This document shows, in pieces, positions 44,512-52,285 of a stretch of 64,000 nucleotides of DNA; position 1 is the stretch's first letter; every line of letters begins with the position of its first letter. The stretch lies in NCBI GenBank assembly GCA_947476475.1, contig CANJQT010000002.1, positions 34,756 through 98,755 of the forward strand, read 5' to 3'. Under the pieces are notes generated by a model. The model saw nothing but the letters and a program-made list of their open reading frames with translations, had not been told where the DNA came from and ran no database searches. A program made the translations under genes and the position numbers. This DNA comes from Paracoccaceae bacterium (GTDB taxonomy: Bacteria; Pseudomonadota; Alphaproteobacteria; Rhodobacterales; Rhodobacteraceae).

Positions 44512-46938
44512 TCAGGCGCGGGCGCGTTCGCTCGCGGGGTCGAAGATCGGCTCGGCCAGCACTTCGGCGGGGCGGCGTTCGTCCAAGAGCTCCACCTCGA
44601 ACCTTGTGCCGGGGGCGGCAAGGTCAGGGCGGACATAACCGAAGGCAAGACCGGTCTTGACCGTATGGCCATAACCGCCCGAGGTGATAACCCCCACCGC
44701 CTGGCCATCGACCAGGATCGGCTCGCCGCCGCGCACGTCATTGTCGCTGACATTGACCTTCAGATAGACAAGCTTGGTCTTGATCCCCTCCGCCCGCCGC
44801 TTCAGCGTCGCCTCGCGGCCGCGGAAGGCGCCCTTGTCAGGGGCGAAGAACCGTTCCATGTCTGCCTCGATCATGGTGATCTCGTTCGTCAGTTCCGCAC
44901 CCCAGCCGCGATAGGCCTTTTCCATGCGCAGGCTGTTGACGGCGTAAAGGCCGAAGTTGGCGATACCGTGTGGCTGACCCGCCGCCCAGACCTTTTGGTA
45001 AAGTGCCACCATCTGGTCGCGGGGGGTATGAAGCTCCCAGCCCAACTCGCCCACATAGTTGACCCGCATCGCCCGCAACGGTACGCTCGCCACGCTCATT
45101 TCCTGCGCGGTAAGCCAGCGGAAGTTGCTGTTGCCAAGGTCTGCCTGAGTCAGCCCCTGCAGGACGTCGCGCGCCCGCGGACCGGCTACCACTAGAACGC
45201 CCATCTTGTCGGTCATGTTGGTGATTGTGACCTGTTCGCCCGCAGCCTTCAGGCTGGTCAGGTGATCCAGATCGCGCATCTCGGCCCCGATCGAGGAGAG
45301 CAGATAGAACAGGTCGTCAGCCAGTTTGGTGACGGTGAATTCCGTCTCGATCATGCCGTTTTCGGTCAGAAGATGGGTCAGCATGATGCCCCCCACCTTT
45401 TTCGGCAGCTTGTTGGCCAGAATCCGGTCAAGGAAGGCCGCCGCATCTGGCCCGGTCACATCATACTTGGCAAAGCTCGTAAGGTCGGCCACCCCCACCC
45501 GTTCCCGCACCGCGCGACATTCCTCGGCCACAAGCGGGAAAGCATTGTTGCGGCGGTAGCCCGGGGCTTCGGGCTTGCCTTCTGGGTGGAAGAATTTCGG
45601 GCGCTCATAGCCCGCCCCCTCCATGAAGGCGCAGCCCTGATCCTTCAGCACCTCATGTAGCGGCGACTGGCGTACAGGGCGGCCGGCCTCGCGTTCCTCG
45701 CCCGGCAGGTGGGCGACGAACATGTGATGGTAATCCTCGAAACTCTTGGCCCGCGTATAGGTCTGATCGGCCCAAGCGCCGAAACGACGCGGGTCGAAAT
45801 CCTTCATGTTGATCTCGGCCTCGCCATTCACGATCCACTCGGCCAGATACTTGCCGCAACCCGCCCCCTGCGCGATGCCGATGGAGGCACCACAGCATTG
45901 CCAGAAGTTCTTCTGCCCCGAGGGGCCGAGCAGCGGCAGCCCATCTGGCGTATGCGGGATGGCACCGTTGACGATTCGCTTGATTCCGGCCTTTGCGAAA
46001 ATCGGCATCCGTTCCAGCGCGTTTGCCAGCCAGGGCGAAATGCGGTCGAGGTCGCCCTCGAACAGCTCATTCTCCGCCGACCATTCCGGCCAGCCGCCTC
46101 GATGGACCCAGGCCTCGCGCGCGGCGGTATGCTCATAGATGCCGATCAGGCCCGCCTTCTGTTCCTGACGGTAGTAACCGGCGGTGTAGCTGTCGCGGAA
46201 GACCGGCAGTTCGACATCCCGCCCACGGAATTCGGGCAACGATTCCGTAACAAGATACTGATGTTCCATATTGGTGATTGGCACGTCGAGGTCGACCCAC
46301 TTGCCCACTTCACGCGCATAGCAGCCACCAGCGTTAACCACATGTTCGCAGCTGAACTCGCCCGCATTCTCAGTCTTCACCAGCCATTCGCCAGTAGGCA
46401 GGCGTTCGATCCCGGTCACCAGCGTGCGCTTCATGATCTCGCCGCCCATGTTCTTGGCGGCGATCGCCATGGCGTTGCAGGCGCCTGCCGGATCGACGTG
46501 ACCGTCATCGAGCGTATGGGCCCCAAGGATCACGCCGGTCGTATCCATGAACGGGTTAATTCTTTTGATCTCGTCCGGCCCGATTAACTCCATACGGTAG
46601 CCGATATTACGCGAAATCCCAAGGACATAGCGGAACCAGTCAGCTTCTTCCTGGCTGGTTGCAATGCGGATGCCGCCGCAACCATGCCAACTGACATATT
46701 GGCCCGTCATCGATTCCAGCTTAGGATACAGGAGGTTCCCGTAATGGTGGATCTTTGAGATGTTGTAATGGCCCTGGAAGCTGGCGCACTGGCCTGCCGC
46801 GTGCCAGGTGGAGCCCGAGGTCAGTTCTCCTTTTTCGATCAGTAGGCATTCTTTCCAACCCATTTCGGCTAGGTGATACAGCAGCCCCACCCCCATCATG
46901 CCACCGCCGACAATGGCCACCCGCTTGTGCTGACGCAT
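44512..46938 (-). CDS. Dimethylglycine dehydrogenase-like FAD/GcvT protein, copy 2
   Basis: A second DMGDH-family protein (808 residues), first gene of the operon. It shows VAIVGGGMMGVGLLYHLAEMG, SGSTWHAAGQ with His46 as the probable covalent flavin site, DGLPLLGPSGQKNFWQCCGASIGIAQGAG, and the GcvT part FAKYDVTGPDAAAFLDRILANKLPKKVGGIMLTHLL, GELGWELHTPRDQ, LRMEKAYRGWGAELTNEITMIEAD. It differs clearly from copy 1, so the two likely remove different methyl groups or act on successive intermediates (inference). Motif copy C stands 97 bp upstream. Confidence 0.9.
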   Translation of the reverse strand: MRQHKRVAIVGGGMMGVGLLYHLAEMGWKECLLIEKGELTSGSTWHAAGQCASFQGHYNISKIHHYGNLLYPKLESMTGQYVSWHGCGGIRIATSQEEADWFRYVLGISRNIGYRMELIGPDEIKRINPFMDTTGVILGAHTLDDGHVDPAGACNAMAIAAKNMGGEIMKRTLVTGIERLPTGEWLVKTENAGEFSCEHVVNAGGCYAREVGKWVDLDVPITNMEHQYLVTESLPEFRGRDVELPVFRDSYTAGYYRQEQKAGLIGIYEHTAAREAWVHRGGWPEWSAENELFEGDLDRISPWLANALERMPIFAKAGIKRIVNGAIPHTPDGLPLLGPSGQKNFWQCCGASIGIAQGAGCGKYLAEWIVNGEAEINMKDFDPRRFGAWADQTYTRAKSFEDYHHMFVAHLPGEEREAGRPVRQSPLHEVLKDQGCAFMEGAGYERPKFFHPEGKPEAPGYRRNNAFPLVAEECRAVRERVGVADLTSFAKYDVTGPDAAAFLDRILANKLPKKVGGIMLTHLLTENGMIETEFTVTKLADDLFYLLSSIGAEMRDLDHLTSLKAAGEQVTITNMTDKMGVLVVAGPRARDVLQGLTQADLGNSNFRWLTAQEMSVASVPLRAMRVNYVGELGWELHTPRDQMVALYQKVWAAGQPHGIANFGLYAVNSLRMEKAYRGWGAELTNEITMIEADMERFFAPDKGAFRGREATLKRRAEGIKTKLVYLKVNVSDNDVRGGEPILVDGQAVGVITSGGYGHTVKTGLAFGYVRPDLAAPGTRFEVELLDERRPAEVLAEPIFDPASERARA

Positions 46939-47018
46939 CCTCTAAGTCCCCTGATCTCCCGCCACTGCGGGCCCTGACGTACCAGAGGCCGCGCTCTGTC
47001 TTCTCTGAAAGTTTCCGC

Positions 47019-47055
47019 CCGGAATTAATCTAAGACAAATGATGCTTTCTTATAT
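47019..47055 (-). promoter_or_regulatory. Shared motif, copy C (upstream of FAD/GcvT operon)
   Basis: On the minus strand this reads ATATAAGAAAGCATCATTTG then TCTTAGATTAATTCCGG. It shares 24 of 37 positions with both copies A and B. The distance from the CATTTGT core to the start codon equals that of copy A (97 bp). Confidence 0.65.
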
Positions 47056-47104
47056 ATTTATGCGTAGTTGCTATCTGTCGCCCCGGTAAAGAGGCGACCG
47101 GCGC

Positions 47105-48472
47105 TCATTCTGCTGCTTCACGGGTCATCAGCCAAGTCGGCACCACTTCGCGCGACAGAACGTCCGCCACTGTCTCGCGCCGCCGCACAACTGTAGAGCG
47201 GCCATTGGACACCATCACAGTGGCAGAGCGCGGGATGACATTAGACTGGCAGGCAAAGCTCTCATTATAGGCTCCCATGTCCAGGAAGGCTAAAGTGTCG
47301 CCGATCTTCAACGGCGGCAGTTCGCGCGCTTTGGCCAGAATGTCGCCTGCATTACAGGTCTGACCGCAGACATCGACGACCTCTGCACCCTTGCGCTCTA
47401 CATCATTGGCAACCACAATATGGTGGACCGAGCAGCGCGGATCGAACGGGTCGCGCATTTCGTTTGAGTTGCCATCCACATAGACCCAAGTCTTGTTGGC
47501 CAGCGTATGGTCTTCCTTGCGGGCATTAACCTGCACCACCCATAGGCCAGCGCTTTCCCAGCAATAACGCCCCGGCTCCAGCATCAAGACCGGCACCGGC
47601 ATGCCATGCTTGGCGCAGGTTTCGGTAATTGCCTTGCTGATCACGCGGCCATATTCCTCGACCGAGGGGGGCGCATCGGCGCCGTAGCGTTCCGACACGA
47701 AGCCGCCACCAATGTTCAGGTAGGCGGGCGCCCAGCCGGTCTGCGCCTTGATGTCGCCGAGGATTTCAACCAGTTCCTCGGTTTCCTCGCGGTAGAATCC
47801 AGCGCGGCGCGGGATGCCGCCGTGGTAATGGCAACCTTCCAGCGAGACATTCTTCATGCCTTGGGCGATCTTGACCGCTTCGGCATAGGCGTCAGGCGCC
47901 AAGCCAAACTTGAAAGTGCGTTCCCAGTAACTGGGGCTGATGCCTTCTGGATAGCGGGCATCGACATACTTCACCTCTGCCAGCGACCGCAGCGGCAGGC
48001 GGATGCGCAGGGAAATCCGCGCGACCTTGCCCATTTGGGTGGCCACTTCGCCGACAAGTCTCAACTCGTCAGGATTGTCGACCTGGTTCAACACCCCCAT
48101 GTCGATGGCAGCTTCGATGGTTTCGCGCGATTTGTTGGCGCCGTTCATGACGATCTTGCGCGGGTCGGACCCGGCCATCATCGCCACAGTTAGCTCGCCC
48201 AGACCAAAGGCATCGCCACCGCCGCCCTCTTCCACGATCACGCGGCGTGCGGCCAGGCCCCAGTTACCCTTCATGCCCGCGCAGACGATCACCTCGGCCG
48301 GATAGACATCGGCAAAGGCGCGGTGGATGCGGCGGAAGTTCTGACGGATGGTATTTTCCGATAACACGAACAGCGGAGTGCCATATTGTGCCGCCAGGTC
48401 CGGGACCTTGATCCCTTCGAATGCCAGCTGGTTGTCGGAACCGGAGTCTAGATAGTTCCCGAATTTTGTCAT
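47105..48472 (-). CDS. PLP-dependent decarboxylase, DAP/ornithine decarboxylase family (fold III)
   Basis: A 455-residue alanine-racemase-fold decarboxylase. ATG 48472 has GGAGG eight bases upstream. The PLP-binding lysine is Lys68 in VCAGMKGNWGLAARRV. EEGGGGDAFGLGEL, GCHYHGGIPRR, YLNIGGGF, LEPGRYCWESAG and the substrate-side VCGQTCNAGDILA complete the family pattern. It differs enough from LysA (CAGMKGN for YAVKAN) to suggest another amino-acid-like substrate. It is transcribed alone in front of the FAD/GcvT operon, with a 38-bp palindrome upstream. Confidence 0.87.
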   Translation of the reverse strand: MTKFGNYLDSGSDNQLAFEGIKVPDLAAQYGTPLFVLSENTIRQNFRRIHRAFADVYPAEVIVCAGMKGNWGLAARRVIVEEGGGGDAFGLGELTVAMMAGSDPRKIVMNGANKSRETIEAAIDMGVLNQVDNPDELRLVGEVATQMGKVARISLRIRLPLRSLAEVKYVDARYPEGISPSYWERTFKFGLAPDAYAEAVKIAQGMKNVSLEGCHYHGGIPRRAGFYREETEELVEILGDIKAQTGWAPAYLNIGGGFVSERYGADAPPSVEEYGRVISKAITETCAKHGMPVPVLMLEPGRYCWESAGLWVVQVNARKEDHTLANKTWVYVDGNSNEMRDPFDPRCSVHHIVVANDVERKGAEVVDVCGQTCNAGDILAKARELPPLKIGDTLAFLDMGAYNESFACQSNVIPRSATVMVSNGRSTVVRRRETVADVLSREVVPTWLMTREAAE

Positions 48473-48524
48473 AGCGATCGCCTCCACTGCAGCTTGCCTT
48501 TTTAGTCTGCAACGGGGCGCATGT

Positions 48525-48562
48525 GTGGTCAATATTAATTATTAATAATTATTATTGACCAC
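48525..48562. promoter_or_regulatory. 38-bp near-perfect palindrome (operator candidate)
   Basis: GTGGTCAATATTAATTATTA continues ATAATTATTATTGACCAC. Every base pairs with its mirror except one pair (48535/48552). It lies 53 bp upstream of the decarboxylase ATG and overlaps the last codons of the XRE-cupin gene. Length, symmetry and AT-rich centre suit a repressor operator, probably for that XRE-type regulator. Confidence 0.65.
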
Positions 48563-49118
48563 GTCGATCCGAAACCCGGCGGCGAGTGCAGGATACCATG
48601 ATGTCAGGCTCCGAACCGATTACGCGCAGCCAGTGCGGCATCAGTGCGCTGAAGTAATAGGGCTCACCCCGCTCCATAATCCGCCGCTCCTCCCCAACTG
48701 TCACTTCGATCCGGCCAGAGATCAGAAAACCTGATTCCCGTGCCTCCTCGCGCAACTGCCTCATCCCCGAATCGGCACCCGGCTTGAAAAGTTCGTATTG
48801 AAAGATCATCAGTCCATCGGTCACGCCGCCGCACACCTGCCAAAAGGCTATCTTGCCCCTGCTCACGCGCTTTAGAGCCTCGACCCGACAGAACGCCTTC
48901 TGGGGCGAGGTACCGGGGAGTTGCCAGGACTCGGCCATGCTCAGCCGAAAGGCGCTCAGAAGCTTCAACAGCTACGAAATTAATGGGTTCAACCGGTTCT
49001 GCTCGATCAGCGCGATGGTGGCATTGCTGACGCCCCTCATCTTGCTCAGTTTGCGTTGCGACAGCCCGAACTTCGCGCGCACCGCACTCAGCCTCGGGCC
49101 GATGCGCCCCTCTCGGGA
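48552..49118 (-). pseudogene. XRE-cupin transcription regulator with in-frame stop
   Basis: Two ORFs in the same frame are split by one TAG at 48972-48974. The upstream part carries the XRE helix-turn-helix (IGPRLSAVRAKFGLSQRKLSKMRGVSNATIALIEQNRLNPLIS). The downstream part continues LLKLLSAFRLSMAESW and a cupin domain (ESGFLISGRIEVTVGEERRIMERGEPYYFSALMPHWLRVIG). In PuuR-like proteins a Ser stands where the stop is (TCG to TAG would need one change). No good start codon lies near residue IGPRL: the ORF start at 49250 is antisense to the MttB remnant. So the 5' end also seems deleted. Confidence 0.85.
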
Positions 49119-49127
49119 GTCGAGGTG

Positions 49128-50437
49128 ATGACCCGCACTGGAGCAATTCTCAATTCCAACGGTCGCTTGACCTTTCCCCGCGCATTGATCGAGGACACCA
49201 TTGCTAAGGCTGGCCGACGCCTTGTGCTGCATGGTCAGGATCCCAAACACGATATGGCACCTTGGACGATAAGGTCTATTTTAGCAACGCCCCGCTCTCG
49301 ACATGGTTGATGCCCGCTCAGGCGCATACCGCGATCGACGGTGAAGGATCTTTTTGACTGTGCACGCGTCTTGGACGCGATGAGAAATGTGTATTTTTTC
49401 CAACGAACAGTGGTCTGCTGCGACCTAACCAATCCGTTCGAGATGGACTTCAACACCTGCTATGCGTCGACCTTGGGCACCAGCACGCATCTGGGCACCA
49501 GCAGGACTGATCCTGCCTAAATGATGACCTCAATCAGGCTTCTGCACGAAGTATCAGGGGGTGAGGACAAATGGCGCGTCCAGCCTTTCGTCAGCCAACC
49601 CAACTGCTTCGTTGCGCCTCCGTTGCGCTTTGCCGCCGAGGCCTGCCTGTGTCTTGAGGTCGCTGTGCGCGAAGGCATGCCGGTGTTTCTGGTGCCAGCA
49701 GTCAGGCCGGAGGCACATCTCTTGCAGCACTTGCGGCTGCACTCGCGCTCGAAGAGGCTGAATGTCTGGCCGAAATGTTCTATGCCAACGCTATCAAGGC
49801 CGGCACGCCTACTATCTTTGGCACCTATTGCTTTGTCTCCGACCTGCGCACCGGTGCGATGTCTGGCGGCAGCCCCGAACAAGCGCTGCTGTCAGCCGCT
49901 TCGGCCCAGTTGGAGCAGTTCTATGAACTGAACTGTGGCACCGACTTGGGAATGACCGATTCCAAGATCTTCGACGAGCAATCTGGCTACGAAAAAGCCC
50001 ATAAACAAGTCCTTGTCGGCAATGCTGAGGCCAGTCAGACATACAAAGCTGCTGGGCTGCAGCCAAAACAGATCGTGATCGACAATGAAATCATCGGCTC
50101 TACGCAACGCACCATCTGCGGCATCGAGGTGATGCCCGACAGCCTGTCTTTCGAAACCATACGAGAGGTCTGCATTGGCGGCCCGGGGCATTTCTTGGGC
50201 TCGGAGCAAACATTTCAGCTGATGCGCAAGGAAAATATCTCTCCTGACATCGGAGACCGCCGGAAGGTAAAGGACTTGAACCAGCGTGGTCGGCTCTCCA
50301 TCATCGAGCATGCCGAAACGTGTGTGAAGCAAATCCTGACCGGTCACTTACCAGCCCAAATCTATCTAAGTTTTGATGATGACGTGCGCCGCCACAATCC
50401 TGTGCGCCTGCCTGCGGCCCAGACACGGGCGGTTTGA
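49128..50437 (+). pseudogene. Broken MttB-type (trimethylamine/betaine) methyltransferase
   Basis: Remnant of a corrinoid-dependent MttB-family methyltransferase. In-order fragments in different frames are: NGRLTFPRALIEDTIAKAGR (49056 frame), DKVYFSNAP, VKDLFDCARVLDAMRNVYFFQRTVV and NPFEMDFNTCYAST (ending in TAA at 49518), GGEDKWRVQPFVSQPNCFVAPPLRF, then QAGGTSLAALAAALALEEAE and, from 49775, NAIKAGTPTIFGTYCFVSDLRTGAMSGGSPEQALL to the end. At least three frameshifts, a stop, and a missing N-terminus (about 60 or more residues) are evident. The breaks are not a pyrrolysine TAG. The C-terminal ORF of 220 residues could still be translated but should be inactive. Confidence 0.87.
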
Positions 50438-50517
50438 TCCGCTGCGCCCTTGACGGGCAAGGACCGGGCGCTATAGCGTCTGGTCCTCGGTTTACCCGGA
50501 TGGATTTGGACGTACCT

Positions 50518-51240
50518 ATGGCGCGCAAGACAGCGGCCCTAAAGGCCCTTGGGGGCGGAGACCTTGGACGACGCGGTTTGGACGATGACATCGCCAACCG
50601 CCTGAGCGAGGCTATTCTTCAGGGCGAATTGCGTCAGGGTGAACGGCTGACCGAACTGGACCTGGCCGATCACTGGGGCGTCAGCCAAGGCACGATCCGT
50701 GCCGCTCTTAAGACGCTACAGCATCAGGGTCTAGTCGAATACCGGCCCCGCCGCGGCACTTTTGTTACTCAGATCACCGAGGCCGATGTGTTGGAAATCT
50801 ATACCCTCCGCGACGCGCTTGAGGCTCTGGCCGCCCGTAGCGCCGCCGTCCAAGGCGACGCCGCAGGGCGCGAGGCGCTGAAGTCAGTTCTCGACCAGAT
50901 GCGTCAGGCCGTCCATGATGGTAACCGCAGCCAGATGCTGGAGCTAGATTTCGAATTTCACCGTCGCGTTCTAAGCATGTCCGGCCACAAACGCCTGATC
51001 GAGATGTACCGCCAGATCGAGGCGCAGACCAAGCTGTTCCTGTCGATGACCGACCGCTTCCACCATGATCTGGATGGGCTTTTGGCCATCCATGAACCCC
51101 TTGCCACGGCCATTCTGGAGGGTGAGGCCGACCGCGCGTTTGATCTGGCCAGCCGGCACAGTGAAAAGGACGGCATGGCCCTTGTGGCCGCTATGTTTGC
51201 CCGGGATGTGGGCGTCACCACGTCACCTGTTCCGGCCTGA
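50518..51240 (+). CDS. GntR family regulator (FadR/FCD type)
   Basis: A 240-residue transcription regulator. ATG 50518 (MARKTAALKALGGGD) gives the usual short N-tail; ATG 50500 is an alternative. The winged helix DDIANRLSEAILQGELRQGERLTELDLADHWGVSQGTIRAALKTLQHQGLVEYRPRRGTFV is followed by an FCD ligand domain (IYTLRDALEALAARSAAVQG, LDFEFHRRVLSMSGHKRLIEMY, HEPLATAILEGEADRAFDLASRH) with the Asp/His metal-site residues. It precedes a LysR gene by 19 bp, probably in one unit. Its target may be the surrounding catabolic genes. Confidence 0.92.
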   Translation: MARKTAALKALGGGDLGRRGLDDDIANRLSEAILQGELRQGERLTELDLADHWGVSQGTIRAALKTLQHQGLVEYRPRRGTFVTQITEADVLEIYTLRDALEALAARSAAVQGDAAGREALKSVLDQMRQAVHDGNRSQMLELDFEFHRRVLSMSGHKRLIEMYRQIEAQTKLFLSMTDRFHHDLDGLLAIHEPLATAILEGEADRAFDLASRHSEKDGMALVAAMFARDVGVTTSPVPA

Positions 51241-51259
51241 AAGGCAAGAGGGGGCCGCC

Positions 51260-52171
51260 ATGCATTGGGATCTGCGTCAGGCCCGTACCTTCGTTGCCGT
51301 GGCCGAATTACTCAGCTTTTCCATGGCCGCCCAGCGTTTGAATACCACGCAATCCGCCGTCAGCCGCACGGTGGCCCAGATGGAGGCTGACCTGAACGTA
51401 GCCCTTCTGGCTCGCACCACCCGCAACGTCGCCCTGACCCCTGAAGGCAGCCTTTTGCTCGAGGAGTGCCGCGAGGTCGTGGCCCATTTTGACCGCTGGA
51501 TACAGCGCGCCCGCCGCGTCGCCGATGGTCTGGCGGGCGAGGTGTCAATCGGCGTCAACGATTTTGCCGTGCAGGCCGAGGTGCCGGTTCTGATCAATCG
51601 CTTTCGTGCGCTCTATCCCGAAATTTCCTTCCGCTACCACTCGGCTACCCGCCAAGGTCAGTTGGCGGCCCTTGAGAGCGGCGACATAGACCTTGGTTTT
51701 GCCATGGGCCCCCTGACTCATCCTCAGTATCGCTCGGTCCGCACCGGACTGTACGGCCTGAACGCCCTGATGCCCAAGACGCACCGCCTAGCGCAGCACC
51801 GCAGCTTGCGTATCTCGGATCTTGCGGGCGAGGCGCTGATCCTTGGCGGCCCCAATCTCTGGGTCACCTATTTCGATTATCTCAAGCGGGTCTTCGGGGC
51901 GGCTGGCGTGGCCCTGACTGTGGCGCAAGATGTCGATGAAAGCGTGGCCATCTTTGGTCTTGTGGCTGCGGGTGTGGGGCTTACGATCTATCCCGACTGC
52001 CAAAAGCACATGACCTTGCACAATGTTGCCTCGCGCCCGATTCGCGGTTTGACCGAACAGGTTGAAACCGTCGCCGTGTGGTCGCCTCGGCACCTGTCCA
52101 AAGTGGCACGCGTCTTTGTCGACTTCATCTTGGCCGAACATGCGCCACATTCACCCAACTCGCCGGATTAA
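51260..52171 (+). CDS. LysR family transcriptional regulator
   Basis: A 303-residue LTTR. ATG 51260 (MHWDLRQARTFVAVAELLSFSMAAQRLNTTQSAVSRTVAQMEADLNVALLAR) carries the helix-turn-helix, with AAGAGGGGG before it; the longer ORF overlaps the GntR gene. The effector domain follows (VSIGVNDFAVQAEVPVLINRFRALYPEISFRYHSATRQGQLAALESGDIDLGF). It lies between the GntR and amidase genes in the same direction, and could activate the amidase and the other units that share the 37-bp motif. Confidence 0.92.
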   Translation: MHWDLRQARTFVAVAELLSFSMAAQRLNTTQSAVSRTVAQMEADLNVALLARTTRNVALTPEGSLLLEECREVVAHFDRWIQRARRVADGLAGEVSIGVNDFAVQAEVPVLINRFRALYPEISFRYHSATRQGQLAALESGDIDLGFAMGPLTHPQYRSVRTGLYGLNALMPKTHRLAQHRSLRISDLAGEALILGGPNLWVTYFDYLKRVFGAAGVALTVAQDVDESVAIFGLVAAGVGLTIYPDCQKHMTLHNVASRPIRGLTEQVETVAVWSPRHLSKVARVFVDFILAEHAPHSPNSPD

Positions 52172-52189
52172 TGCCAAAATCACATATAT

Positions 52190-52226
52190 TTATAGAAAAT
52201 CACCATTTGTCTTGTCTTAATCCCTG
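52190..52226 (+). promoter_or_regulatory. Shared motif, copy B (upstream of amidase)
   Basis: TTATAGAAAATCACCATTTG then TCTTGTCTTAATCCCTG. It matches copies A and C at 24 of 37 positions. The core ends 76 bp before the amidase ATG at 52286. CTTAAT can act as a weak -10. Confidence 0.65.
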
Positions 52227-52285
52227 GCTGAAATTTGCCTGAGGCCAGCCAAATCTTATGGCTGCCACAGACTGGGAAGCCCCTC

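Noticed and set aside
49500-49530. Stop in the MttB frame as a pyrrolysine codon
   Set aside because: The stop there is TAA, not TAG, and several frameshifts elsewhere show that the gene is broken.
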